64,000 nt of DNA from Saprospiraceae bacterium UBA1994 (GTDB taxonomy: Bacteria; Bacteroidota; Bacteroidia; Chitinophagales; Saprospiraceae), in NCBI GenBank assembly GCA_002335865.1, contig DDCY01000002.1, positions 3,673 through 67,672 on the forward strand, written 5' to 3'. The notes under the pieces were generated by a model. It had not been told where the DNA came from and made no database searches. It saw nothing but the letters and a program-made list of their open reading frames with translations. Positions 34,879 through 44,406 of the stretch are shown one piece after another (within the stretch, counting starts at the first letter, position 1; the number at the start of each line of letters is the position of its first letter). The position numbers were made by a program, and so were the translations under genes.

Positions 34879-37119
34879 ATGAAAAATTTCACTCTTATTC
34901 TCTTGAGTTTCTTAACTATTCAGCTATCAGCTCAAGACTTTTACGATCTCTATACTTTGCAGACAATCAAAATCACATTTGCAGAAAGTAACTGGGATCA
35001 ACTTCTCGATACAGAAAAAGCTGGAAATGAAGGCTATACGATGGCGCAGTCAGTAGCTATCAATGGCGAGGTGTATGATAGTGTCGGTGTCAAGTATAAG
35101 GGAAATAGTACTTATCGAGCGAATCAAATAAAAAATCCATTTCATATAGAATTAGATACCTATAAAGATCATGACCATCAAGGATATAAGGATATTAAAC
35201 TGAGTAACGTAGCTAAAGATCCTTCGTTTTTAAGAGAAGTACTTTCCTACGATATTTTAGGAAATTATATGGATGCTCCAAAAAGTAATTACGCCAATGT
35301 GTATGTCAACGGAAGTTTAATGGGACTATACAGTAATTGTGAAGCGATAACCAAGACTTTTACAAAAAAAAGATTCGGGTCTAAAAATGGAACATTCGTT
35401 AAGTGCAATCCCCCTGCTGGAGCTGGACCACAGTCCAATGACTTTCCAAATCTAGTTTATCTAGGTGAGGACAGCACAGACTATTACGAAGCATATGAAA
35501 TCAAGTCTGAGGCGGGATGGGATGAGCTGTTAGACCTCTGCGATACTCTTAGCAATAATACAGATGCTATAGAACAGATCCTAGATGTAGATCGTACACT
35601 TTGGATGTTGGCTTTTGATAATGTACTAGTCAATTTAGATAGCTACATTGGGGCATTCGCACAAAACTATTATCTATACCGAAATGAATATGGACAATTT
35701 GTCCCATTGGTATGGGACCTCAATGAATCATTTGGTAGATTCTCTATGACAGGCAATGGTAATCTAAATAGTAATTCAGCGAAGCAACAAATGAATCCAT
35801 TACTACAAATCAACGATAGTGATTTCCCATTACTACAGAAATTGCTTAATGTACCTAGTTACCAAAAGAAGTATATCGCACACTGTAAAACTATGGTGGA
35901 AGAGGTATTTGCTAGCAATGCGTACTATGAAACTGGACTGATACTACAGGAGTTAATTGATGCCTCTGTACAGGCTGATAACAATAAATTTTTTTCTTAC
36001 AACAACTTTCTCACTAATCTAGATTCTGATATAACAGGAGGAGGTGGAGGACCTGGAGGTGGAGGAACAATTGGGATCGCTACCCTTATGAATGCGCGTA
36101 CAACTTATTTACTTGAAAATTCATTATTTACAGCTATTTCTCCTATTATAAGCGACATCTCGTTGTCTGCAGACAATGCAGTGGTGGGTGACATGATCAC
36201 CATATCTACGAGTATTACAGACGGAAATTCAGCTTATATTGGATACAGAATAAATAAATTTGCTCCCTTCACTAAAGTAGAAATGGTAAGTGATGGTTCA
36301 GGAATATTCCAAGTAACAATTCCGGTAAAAGCTGCATACACAGAATACTACATATACTCAGAAAATGATAATGCCGGAAAATTTTCTCCTCAACGCGCAG
36401 AACATGAATTCTACAACTTTACCGCAACGAGTGTCAGTACATCTATAGGTGATGTAGTAATCAATGAATTTATGGCTTCTAACGATATGACACAAGTTGA
36501 TCAAGATGGCGAATATGACGATTGGATAGAGCTCTACAATAACAGCAATTTAGATATCGATCTTTCTGGGTATTTCCTTTCAGACATTTCAGAAGATATT
36601 ATGAGTTGGCAAATTCCAGCGGAAACAGTTATCTCGGCTAACGGATATTTAATGATTTGGGCAGATAAAGATGAGGAGCAAGAGGGTCTCCATGCTAACT
36701 TCAAATTATCATCATCAGCAGAGAGTATAATCTTATCTAACAGTGATGGATCGATCCTAGATGAAGTGAGTTATGCTGATCAAACTACTGACATCTCTTA
36801 TGGTAGATTCCCTAATGGAACCGGAGATTTACAAGTCATGAATCCAACATTCGGATTGGAGAACAATAACAATATTCTTACCTTAGGAGATGCGTTCAAA
36901 AATGAAAAACTCATAATATACCCTAATCCAACTATTGAAGGATTTTGGATTAATTATAACGGAGTTGGTCAAGCGCATTTAAGTGTATCTGATCTATATG
37001 GTCGTGTTATTTTATCTCAATCTATTTCAACTGAGAACTGGATAGATACCAAGGGTTGGACCTCTGGAATTTACCTGATAAGAGTTAATGATTCTATTGG
37101 AAAGATAGTAGTTAGATAA
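34879..37119 (+). CDS. secreted CotH-kinase-like protein with lamin-tail domain and T9SS tail
   Basis: 746 residues. After the signal peptide (to about residue 19) comes a CotH domain with IKITFAESNWDQLLD, GVKYKGNSTYRANQIKNPFH, LREVLSYDILGNYM, ANVYVNGSLMGLYSNCEAIT and VPLVWDLNESFGRF. CotH proteins are atypical protein kinases first known from spore coats. A Gly-rich linker (near residue 390) precedes an Ig-like part, then a lamin-tail domain (VVINEFMASNDMTQVDQDGE, DWIELYNNSNLDIDLSGYFL). The end is a sorting domain (IIYPNPTIEGF ... GKIVVR). It lies upstream of a TonB receptor and a hydrolase-like T9SS protein. Confidence 0.87.
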   Translation: MKNFTLILLSFLTIQLSAQDFYDLYTLQTIKITFAESNWDQLLDTEKAGNEGYTMAQSVAINGEVYDSVGVKYKGNSTYRANQIKNPFHIELDTYKDHDHQGYKDIKLSNVAKDPSFLREVLSYDILGNYMDAPKSNYANVYVNGSLMGLYSNCEAITKTFTKKRFGSKNGTFVKCNPPAGAGPQSNDFPNLVYLGEDSTDYYEAYEIKSEAGWDELLDLCDTLSNNTDAIEQILDVDRTLWMLAFDNVLVNLDSYIGAFAQNYYLYRNEYGQFVPLVWDLNESFGRFSMTGNGNLNSNSAKQQMNPLLQINDSDFPLLQKLLNVPSYQKKYIAHCKTMVEEVFASNAYYETGLILQELIDASVQADNNKFFSYNNFLTNLDSDITGGGGGPGGGGTIGIATLMNARTTYLLENSLFTAISPIISDISLSADNAVVGDMITISTSITDGNSAYIGYRINKFAPFTKVEMVSDGSGIFQVTIPVKAAYTEYYIYSENDNAGKFSPQRAEHEFYNFTATSVSTSIGDVVINEFMASNDMTQVDQDGEYDDWIELYNNSNLDIDLSGYFLSDISEDIMSWQIPAETVISANGYLMIWADKDEEQEGLHANFKLSSSAESIILSNSDGSILDEVSYADQTTDISYGRFPNGTGDLQVMNPTFGLENNNNILTLGDAFKNEKLIIYPNPTIEGFWINYNGVGQAHLSVSDLYGRVILSQSISTENWIDTKGWTSGIYLIRVNDSIGKIVVR

Positions 37120-37613
37120 AGAAACATTTATATCAACTCTAGGACCATCGGGCTGTGATCGGTCAGTTAATTTTTATGCCATTAATGTAATAATAATAAT
37201 CTTTTCAATTGCTATCACTAGATCGTTTATATAGTCGCGATCATAATTATATCTATTCTTGTAATGTGAATACAAACCATCTTCTTTTATAGCGACATTG
37301 GTATAAAAATGTTTGAATAAAACCATTTTTCTCATAAACCGATTCCCATGCCTAATCGATGTGATTTGTAAGTATCTCAATTCGAATACTTGCTCTAGAA
37401 AATCTAATGTGTCCTTTCAAACTGGTCTAAAAATTATATTGCGTAAGATTATAATGATTCTACTATTATAATTCTAACTAAGAGATCATTTTATTTACTT
37501 TGAGTTAATTTTTATTGCACGATATATATTTCTATACCCTAAATAATACTGCTGAGAATATCGAAATAAATATTAACTTGGAATCTGAATTTTAACTTGG
37601 TATCCAAATATTG
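37120..37613. other. 494-base gap with probable gene remnant on the minus strand
   Basis: On the minus strand a 68-codon frame (37380-37174) without recognised homology is followed, one frame away, by the peptide LTDHSPMVLEL and a stop (37166-37128). A [S/T]DHSP-x-x-xEL ending is typical of endonuclease/exonuclease/phosphatase-family proteins, and the stops and frame shift suggest a decayed 3' end of such a gene. From 37440 to 37613 the sequence is very AT-rich and should contain the promoter of the next gene, but I see no exact TAnnTTTG box. Confidence 0.35.
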
Positions 37614-40448
37614 ATGAGATTAAATAAGATTATAAAAAAAATAGCAGTAGTTTTTACTTTAGTTACCATAGTAACCTCTATCAATGCCCAAGAAACAATC
37701 AAGGGTAAAATCAATGATGGACTTCTAAATGATGTACTTATAGGTGCAAATGTCACCATTAAGGGCACCTCGATAGGGACTATAACTGAGGTAGACGGTA
37801 CGTTTGAACTCAAAACAACACAAGAATTCCCGCTTACATTGGAAATAAGCTATTTAGGATACGAAACTCAGGATGTACCAGTGAGTAGTGCTGGCCAATA
37901 TATCGATGTAACATTAACTGAGGGTTCAGTGACTATAATAGAGGTAGAAGTTAAAGCAAGTAGAATATCCGAAGACAACAAGAAAACAGCTCTCACAGTT
38001 GAGTCTTTAGATGTACTAGCTATTAAAGAAACCGCCTCTTCAAACTTTTATGAAGGCCTAGGAACACTTAAGAATGTAGATCTAACAACTGCCTCTCTTG
38101 GTTTCCAAGTTATTAATACTAGAGGGTTTAATAGTACAAGCCCTGTAAGATCGCTTCAGATCATTGATGGTGTAGACAATCAAGCACCAGGACTTAACTT
38201 CTCTTTAGGAAATTTCCTAGGATCATCAGAATTAGATGTACTCAAAGTAGACCTCATAGTAGGTGCCAGTAGTGCGTTCTATGGTCCCAACGCATTTAAT
38301 GGTGTGATCAAGATGGATACTAAGAATCCGTTTTTTCACAAAGGATTATCTGCATCTGTCAAACATGGAGAAAGGGCTATGTTAGAAACTGCAGTAAGAT
38401 GGGCTGACAGCTTTAGTAATAGTGAAGGCTTTCCATGGATGGCTTATAAGCTTAATGCTAGTTATCTAAGAGCAGATGATTGGGAGGCTGTAAATTATGA
38501 GCCCATCACTGAATCAGATGTCCCAGCTAATAATCCTGGGGGTATAGATGCAGTAAATGAATATGGCGATGAATATCAATCAGTATTCGATCATAGCGGT
38601 GTGTCTTATCATGATGCTTTAGCTGGATTAGGTACTTATCATAGACGAGGATACAGGGAAGATCAATTAGTAAACTATGATACTCGTAATTTAAAGACAA
38701 ACGCTGCGCTCCATTTTAGACTAGATCCCGAGGCGGAATACGATAGTCCAGAGTTGATTATTTCTGGTAGTTTCAGCAATGGTAGTACGGTATATCAAGG
38801 TGATAACAGATTTAGTTTAAAGAACATCAAATTTTTACAGCTTCGAACAGAATTGATGAAAAAAGACAAATATTTTGTTCGTGCGTATACGACTAATGAA
38901 AATGCAGGAGATAGTTTTGATCCATATTTTACAGCATTACTACTTCAACAGAAATCTCAAAGCAACATTGAATACAACACGAGATATACTAACTATTGGA
39001 CTCAAAATGTAAAGCCGCTAATGATAGAAATGGGATATCCTGAATTAGAAATAATATTTCCTCCCGGCGGAATACCATTTGGTAGCATTGATACAAATAG
39101 TGTGTTGAACTTCGTGAATAATAATCAAGACTTTTTTAATGCGCAGCATCAACTTGCTAGAGCAGCTACAGAGTCACCAATGGGGCAAAACATAGGATTC
39201 CTAGAGCCTGGATCACCTGAATTCGAAGCTGAATTCAATAGAATTATATCAACTAATTCTGGTGCTCCAGAAGGTGGTACTAAGTTAGTTGACAGATCTT
39301 CTCTATATCATCTTCATGGCGAATATCAATTTAATCCCGAGATGCTCAATTTTCTCAAAGTAGGCGCAAACAGTAGATTATATACTCCAGTTTCTGATTC
39401 TACTCTATTTAGCCAAGATGAAAACAGTGAAGAATTCACCAATTTTGAATATGGTGTATATGCTGGAGCAGAAAAAGGATTTAATGACGATAAGATAACT
39501 GTTAGTACTACCATGAGAATGGATAAAAACCAGAACTTTGGTTACCTACTTTCACCAGCAGCAAGTTTAGTATATCAACCAGATGACTTAAATTACTTAA
39601 GGTTTTCATTTTCATCAGCAATTAGAAACCCTACTCTCACCGACCAATACCTCAATTTTAATGTAGGTAGAGCGATCCTATCCGGAAATATCAATGGAGT
39701 AGAAGATATAATAACATTAGAATCATTTGACGATTTTAGAAATAGTCAAAACCTAGATAGAACAATACTTGATTCATTTAACATAGCAGCAATCAAACCA
39801 GAGAAAGTAAAAACACTAGAAGTAGGATATAGAACTACCTTATTCGGCAATACATATCTTGATGCTGGGTATTATTACAGTTTCTACGATGACTTTATTG
39901 GATATAATATAGGCTTAGATGTTGCTTTCCAAAATGCTACTTCTAATATTCCAACAGATGTACAAGCATATAGATACTCTGCGAATAGTATTAATACGGT
40001 AACTACACAAGGGTTTTCTATTGGTTTGAATCATTACTTCCAAGAATACTTCAAAGTAGCAGGAAACTACAGTTGGAATAAACTCAATATAGACGATAAA
40101 ATTTCAGATGATCCTATCATCCCAGCATTCAATACTCCTGAGCATAAATACAATCTGTCCTTTGGAGGAAGAAAACTACCCGCTATCGGAAATAATACGT
40201 ACGGATTCAATATAAATTATAAATGGATCCAAGGATTTACTTTCGAGGGCTCGCCACAATTTACGGGCTTCATTCCATCGTATGGATTGGTAGACGCACA
40301 AGTTAGCTATACAATACCTTCAAAAAATATGACTATTAAAGTAGGGTCATCAAACATACTAAACAATAAAACAATTCAAACATATGGTGGGCCTAGAGTA
40401 GGTCGATTAGCATATGTATCTTTCGTATATGAATGGAACAAAAAATAA
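37614..40448 (+). CDS. TonB-dependent outer membrane receptor with carboxypeptidase-like domain
   Basis: 944 residues from the ATG at 37614; a TTG one codon earlier is unlikely as start. A signal peptide (to about 26) precedes the CarboxypepD-reg-like domain (TIKGKINDGLLNDVLIGANV ... GTFELKT), a plug domain (VINTRGFNSTSPVRSLQIID, ELDVLKVDLIVGASSAFYGP) and the barrel, ending in VSFVYEWNKK. No SusD partner follows; instead a T9SS hydrolase-like gene starts 36 bases after its stop. The likely role is uptake of a ligand handled by that protein. Confidence 0.92.
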   Translation: MRLNKIIKKIAVVFTLVTIVTSINAQETIKGKINDGLLNDVLIGANVTIKGTSIGTITEVDGTFELKTTQEFPLTLEISYLGYETQDVPVSSAGQYIDVTLTEGSVTIIEVEVKASRISEDNKKTALTVESLDVLAIKETASSNFYEGLGTLKNVDLTTASLGFQVINTRGFNSTSPVRSLQIIDGVDNQAPGLNFSLGNFLGSSELDVLKVDLIVGASSAFYGPNAFNGVIKMDTKNPFFHKGLSASVKHGERAMLETAVRWADSFSNSEGFPWMAYKLNASYLRADDWEAVNYEPITESDVPANNPGGIDAVNEYGDEYQSVFDHSGVSYHDALAGLGTYHRRGYREDQLVNYDTRNLKTNAALHFRLDPEAEYDSPELIISGSFSNGSTVYQGDNRFSLKNIKFLQLRTELMKKDKYFVRAYTTNENAGDSFDPYFTALLLQQKSQSNIEYNTRYTNYWTQNVKPLMIEMGYPELEIIFPPGGIPFGSIDTNSVLNFVNNNQDFFNAQHQLARAATESPMGQNIGFLEPGSPEFEAEFNRIISTNSGAPEGGTKLVDRSSLYHLHGEYQFNPEMLNFLKVGANSRLYTPVSDSTLFSQDENSEEFTNFEYGVYAGAEKGFNDDKITVSTTMRMDKNQNFGYLLSPAASLVYQPDDLNYLRFSFSSAIRNPTLTDQYLNFNVGRAILSGNINGVEDIITLESFDDFRNSQNLDRTILDSFNIAAIKPEKVKTLEVGYRTTLFGNTYLDAGYYYSFYDDFIGYNIGLDVAFQNATSNIPTDVQAYRYSANSINTVTTQGFSIGLNHYFQEYFKVAGNYSWNKLNIDDKISDDPIIPAFNTPEHKYNLSFGGRKLPAIGNNTYGFNINYKWIQGFTFEGSPQFTGFIPSYGLVDAQVSYTIPSKNMTIKVGSSNILNNKTIQTYGGPRVGRLAYVSFVYEWNKK

Positions 40449-40484
40449 ACTTGAATATTATTTTAATCACTTAAACGCTTAATA

Positions 40485-42080
40485 ATGAATAGAATTTTTA
40501 CACTCTTATTTTTCATGTGCTTCTTAGCATTCACTTCGCAAGCTCAAAATGAAAGATACCTAGACGAAGTTTTTGATGATGTAGTCGTTACAGATACCAT
40601 AGGATATGGTGAAAACACTACAGTCATCCTAGCCCCTAATTTTATCAAGAGACCGTTATTTTATAATTTCTATGAACCCGAAGGTGATACAGAAGAGTTA
40701 CGTCCTCTCATCGTTTTGTTCCATACAGGTAACTTTTTACCAAGATTAATCAATGGACAAATCAGTGGATCTCTAGAAGATCAATACATAGTTAATCTAA
40801 GTGAAAGATTAGCTAGAATGGGATACTGTGTGGCCATCGTCGATTATAGAAAAGGTTGGAATCCAATTAGTGACATCCAAGAAGTACGTACTAATACACT
40901 TATCAATGCTGCATACAGAGGAGTACAAGATAGTAGAACAGCTGCTAGATATTTCAGATTAACTGCCGCTGCTTTTGGAAATCCTCACAGAATAGATCCA
41001 AATAAAATCGTAGCTTGGGGTGCTGGTACTGGAGGATATATCTCGCTCGCTACTGCTTCACTAGATGAATACAATGATGTAGTATTACCAAAATTCATCG
41101 GCTCTAATGGTTTACCTATGGTAATAGAGCAAATAAATGGTGATATCAATGCTGAAGCGGTAGGAGTAATCCCTGGAACGACAGATACACTATGTTACCC
41201 TAACTTTGCTGGATTAGGTCTTAATTCAGACTTCCAGCTTTCAGTAAACATGGGTGGTGCAATGGGTGATTCTTCTTGGTTAGATGCTGATGACATACCA
41301 ATGATTTCTTTCCATGTACCTTCTGATCCTTCTGCACCATATGCGGAGGGAATACTTATAGTGCCGACTACAGGTGACTTAGTAGTAGAAGTGCAGGGAT
41401 CATATGCAGTACAAGAAAAAGCAAATGCAATCGGTGTACAAGATGTATTCAAAAATGGTGTTTCATTTAACGATGAGTATACTGATGTAGCAAATAGTAG
41501 AAATAATGGACTCGAGGGGCTTTTTCCTATGCCAAGACCAAACTGGCCAAATACAGCCGGTGAGTTGGAAGCTGTAGAATCAGGGCCATGGGAAACTTGG
41601 GATGCTGAATTCTGGGCAATGTCTCAGCCACAACAATGTACAGATTTGGGAGTTCCATTAAGTCTATGTAATTGGCACCTATTAGGCCTAGCTGGTAATC
41701 CTGATATGTCTCAAGAAAAAGGAACAGCTTACCTAGATACTATCTTAGGATATTACGGACCTAGAGCATGTGTTGCATTAGATCTTCCATGTAAGTCTTT
41801 ATTTGCCAATGTAGCAGTCGAAGAAATTGAATTAGATACAGATTTAGTTTCTGCATTCCCAAATCCTACTAGCGCAACTCTTACTGTAAGAGCTGAGCAA
41901 CAACGTACTATTGATAAAATAAATCTTTACAATGTAGAAGGTCAACTAGTACAGACTTATACTAATTTAATAGTTACGCAGAAAAATATAGATGTTACGA
42001 ACTTTAATAATGGTCTACACATCATGAAAGTTTACTTTGAAGATGGTGTAGTCACTAAGAAGGTGATGATCCAAAAATAA
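40485..42080 (+). CDS. alpha/beta-hydrolase-fold T9SS protein lacking the nucleophile serine
   Basis: 531 residues: signal peptide (to about Ala20), an esterase/lipase-like fold (LIVLFHTGNFLPRLINGQ, LSERLARMGYCVAIVDYRKG, RTAARYFRLTAAAFGNPHRID), and a sorting domain starting SAFPNPTSATL and ending KKVMIQK. The nucleophile elbow reads WGAGTGG at residues 178-184, where the family has GxSxG; residue 181 is Gly instead of Ser. Either it is a non-catalytic binding protein or catalysis uses another residue. It sits 36 bases after the TonB receptor and is followed by a good terminator, so the two form an operon. Confidence 0.8.
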   Translation: MNRIFTLLFFMCFLAFTSQAQNERYLDEVFDDVVVTDTIGYGENTTVILAPNFIKRPLFYNFYEPEGDTEELRPLIVLFHTGNFLPRLINGQISGSLEDQYIVNLSERLARMGYCVAIVDYRKGWNPISDIQEVRTNTLINAAYRGVQDSRTAARYFRLTAAAFGNPHRIDPNKIVAWGAGTGGYISLATASLDEYNDVVLPKFIGSNGLPMVIEQINGDINAEAVGVIPGTTDTLCYPNFAGLGLNSDFQLSVNMGGAMGDSSWLDADDIPMISFHVPSDPSAPYAEGILIVPTTGDLVVEVQGSYAVQEKANAIGVQDVFKNGVSFNDEYTDVANSRNNGLEGLFPMPRPNWPNTAGELEAVESGPWETWDAEFWAMSQPQQCTDLGVPLSLCNWHLLGLAGNPDMSQEKGTAYLDTILGYYGPRACVALDLPCKSLFANVAVEEIELDTDLVSAFPNPTSATLTVRAEQQRTIDKINLYNVEGQLVQTYTNLIVTQKNIDVTNFNNGLHIMKVYFEDGVVTKKVMIQK

Positions 42081-42208
42081 ATCTACTTAGAGTAGATGAA
42101 CTGAAAATACAGTTGCCAATCTATTTGAACATCATATAAGTTGGACTTTAAATCTCTTATGAGATTTAGCAATCAAAAATCAGTAAAGCGAAATACCAAG
42201 ATTCTTGA

Positions 42209-42240
42209 GAGGCTGCACGAAAGTGCGGCCTTTTTTTATT
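42209..42240 (+). terminator. Rho-independent terminator after the hydrolase-like gene
   Basis: GGCTGCAC-GAAA-GTGCGGCC forms an eight-pair stem with a stable GAAA tetraloop and is followed by TTTTTTT. It ends the receptor/hydrolase-like operon about 130 bases after the stop codon. Confidence 0.92.
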
Positions 42241-42368
42241 CCACCTTATAGACATTTTATAGCCATCGCTAATTGCACTTAATCCTGTAGAATTACCAAT
42301 AATATTATGAGGTAAAAGCGCATCACTATGAGATTGTACGGCACAACTTAGATTACATAGATAGTTAG

Positions 42369-42720
42369 GACATCAATCTAGCTATTCCGAATACACAAGT
42401 ATATGAATTTGTACAAATTAGAGACCTCATTAGATGCGAGGGATGGGATAAATAAAAGAATACATTTTGCAACTAGAGCACAGATCGCCAGCTCCTATAA
42501 TATTAGCGTTTATTAAGAACTAATAATTAAATACGGATTTTATGTCTGCCACAAGTGTCACATCGTTCATATGTCTCATATAGTCAAATACTACAAATAA
42601 AGCAATCTAGAAATGGCAGATGGATCAAAAAACCTAATGAGTTGTAGGAAGAAAGATGAATTCCTCAAAACAGTCCAAAACAAAATGAAATTATACTATA
42701 CCTGTACTAGTCATATTTAA
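42369..42720 (+). pseudogene. broken LytTR DNA-binding domain (response regulator remnant)
   Basis: Reading across one frameshift and two in-frame stops gives a clear LytTR domain. The first frame (42369-42452) reads NTQVYEFVQIRDLIRCEGWD, matching the opening of such domains (…EFVKLDDIIRCES…). The next frame (from 42457) reads RIHFATRAQIASSYNISVY, a stop, ELIIKYGFYVCHKCHIVHMS HIVKYYK, a stop, and EMADGSKNLMSCRKKDEFLK. The last parts correspond to the family's YGFxRCHKSHLVN and DGSxIPLSRRKKDEFL. The upstream receiver domain is not recognisable. It is a dead remnant of a LytT/AlgR-type regulator. Confidence 0.78.
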
Positions 42721-42815
42721 CATCACATAAAACCTTAAAGCAACCACTGCTCCTATATAGTATACTGAACAATAAATTTTATTAAACTTCATTTTATTAC
42801 ACGACCAATTTATGC

Positions 42816-43062
42816 TTAAAACCAAAACATTTGAACATACATATCAAAGTCACCATCGATGTCCATAAGCAATGATGGTAATCCCTTTACAGATATCCGC
42901 TCCGCTAATATCGGTAAAGTCTTAGTTTTATCTGTGCCCGATGCACCTGCTGTAAGACCATAACTATTGAGCGTTTCCATCAGTATCCTTACAAATGATG
43001 CAAGCATCAACTCTCCCTCGAGTATAGCCTATCCCAAGATGATTATCACCTTCGAAAGAAGA
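42816..43062 (-). pseudogene. 5' fragment of a HerA/DUF853 (YjgR)-type ATPase, broken
   Basis: The minus-strand frame from 43010 to 42816 contains SYGLTAGASGTDKTKTLPIL followed by AERISVKGLPSLLMDIDGDF. This fits the P-loop region of the DUF853/YjgR ATPases (NRHGLIAGATGTGKT-x-TLQxLAEQLSxxGVPxxxxDxKGD). The Walker A glycine before Lys is Asp here, and the frame stops shortly after. An adjacent frame upstream (GDNHLGIGYTRGRVDACI) looks like the N-terminal part, separated by a frameshift. Only about 80 residues of a roughly 500-residue protein remain. Confidence 0.72.
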
Positions 43063-43233
43063 TGTGGATGGTTTATATTGTATATATGAGTAGACTCTTC
43101 TAATATATGAAGATAATTAGCTGTGAAGCATTAAGCTATTGGGATATAGAGCTATTGAGTTTTTTTTGGGTCTAAAGTCCAAGAGAGGATTCCTTTTTAT
43201 ATATTCATAACTTAGCATAGAGCTAAGTTAGGA

Positions 43234-43274
43234 CAAAAAAAGCCTGCCTAAAATTCTTTTATTTCAGACAGGCG
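43234..43274 (-). terminator. Rho-independent terminator of the ECF sigma operon
   Basis: On the minus strand GCCTGTCTGAAAT pairs with ATTTTAGGCAGGC over about 11 positions with two mismatches and a short loop, followed by TTTTTTTG. It lies 40 bases after the stop of the lipoprotein gene, the last gene of the operon. Confidence 0.85.
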
Positions 43275-43312
43275 GCTCCCATTTACGAATAAAAAATACA
43301 GTTATTCTTTTA

Positions 43313-44302
43313 CTAGAACATGCCAAGGAAGTCTAGAATTTGTTCTTTTGTTTGTGGCTCTGGAACTACTACTAGTTCCGAATTGTCCATATTTATAATA
43401 GCATGACTCGTGCCAAAATGATAATTTCCCTCTCCTAAACTAGAAATTGAGACTATAGTAGCATCTGAATCTTGTGGGAGATTAGAGAAAGATGCGCAAA
43501 ATAGCATTTTTTCTGAGTTCATTTCTAATGGAAGCACAGTATCATAATCATCTAAGATTAAAAACACGTCGCTGTTGGTTCCATCAAAAAGTTCTCTCGG
43601 TAAGCTAACGCAGATTGGCTGATTAAACGAAACACCAGGATTCAATTCCAAAGCAATGTTATACCAACCTGATCCAGTGATATAGAACTCATATCCGCTA
43701 TCAATCCAATCCTTACCATCCCAGTAAAAATCCCATGACTCCAATGACATAGTTTCTCCACTTACTTGCCAATTGAATACAATTGGTTCACCTCCGTCAT
43801 CATAAAGTATAGCATCAACACTAGCATTGGGTTCTGGCACTCTAATAGTCACTAGACTTTCTGGTTTTACAGACAGTAATTCATTCCCCTGTGCAAATGA
43901 GACAGATAATACTCCTTCACTAGAAAGTATTCTATCCGAAGACATCATTGCAGTTACATTGTGAACGATGAGCTCTCCCATATTTAAGTAATCTTGAAGG
44001 CTAACTGAGATTTCACCAACTACATCTGATCCATCATCATATACAAGACTGTTAGCTGGAATATGAACCGAAGTGTTATTATCAGTAATAAATATATGAT
44101 CTGTCGCTGCATCAAAGGAATCCCATTCATGTGACCCTTGTACATCAGCATAGAATTCGTTTACATCGCCACTAATAGGATCTGGAGTGAACTCATCTTT
44201 ATCCTGACATGATGAAAAACATATCACGATACCGACAAGCATCAGACCTATTATGTATGTTTTAATATTCAATTGTAAATTTCCTTTCATAATCTTTGCC
44301 AT
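43313..44302 (-). CDS. hypothetical lipoprotein, third gene of the ECF sigma operon
   Basis: 329 residues from the first ATG; an ATG four codons later (44290) gives a more usual signal peptide, MKGNLQLNIKTYIIGLMLVG, ending in lipobox FSSC. The early part (TSVHIPANSLVYDDGSDVVG ... ILSSEGVLSVSFAQGNELL) resembles the beta-sandwich modules of Bacteroidota surface proteins with the pattern IPANAFxDxxGxxVxGxVxV. The C-terminal half has no match I can name. It follows the sigma factor and the barrel protein and precedes a terminator, so it is likely a surface or periplasmic partner in envelope signalling. Confidence 0.8.
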   Translation of the reverse strand: MAKIMKGNLQLNIKTYIIGLMLVGIVICFSSCQDKDEFTPDPISGDVNEFYADVQGSHEWDSFDAATDHIFITDNNTSVHIPANSLVYDDGSDVVGEISVSLQDYLNMGELIVHNVTAMMSSDRILSSEGVLSVSFAQGNELLSVKPESLVTIRVPEPNASVDAILYDDGGEPIVFNWQVSGETMSLESWDFYWDGKDWIDSGYEFYITGSGWYNIALELNPGVSFNQPICVSLPRELFDGTNSDVFLILDDYDTVLPLEMNSEKMLFCASFSNLPQDSDATIVSISSLGEGNYHFGTSHAIINMDNSELVVVPEPQTKEQILDFLGMF

Positions 44303-44406
44303 ACGATAGATAGACCCTTCTTATATTCTTTTCGATGCTTCCAAGCTCTTCAAAAATGTATTTTCTTTCTTTCTGTATTCTATGTATCCAGTAATGACCA
44401 TTTATT

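Larger units (their letters stand above)
42241..43233. other. decayed intergenic island of about 1 kb
   Basis: The stretch between two clear terminators holds no intact gene. It contains remains of a LytTR response regulator (plus strand) and of a HerA/DUF853-like ATPase (minus strand), listed separately. The first 120 bases and the part from about 43070 to 43230 show nothing I can name. Confidence 0.6.
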
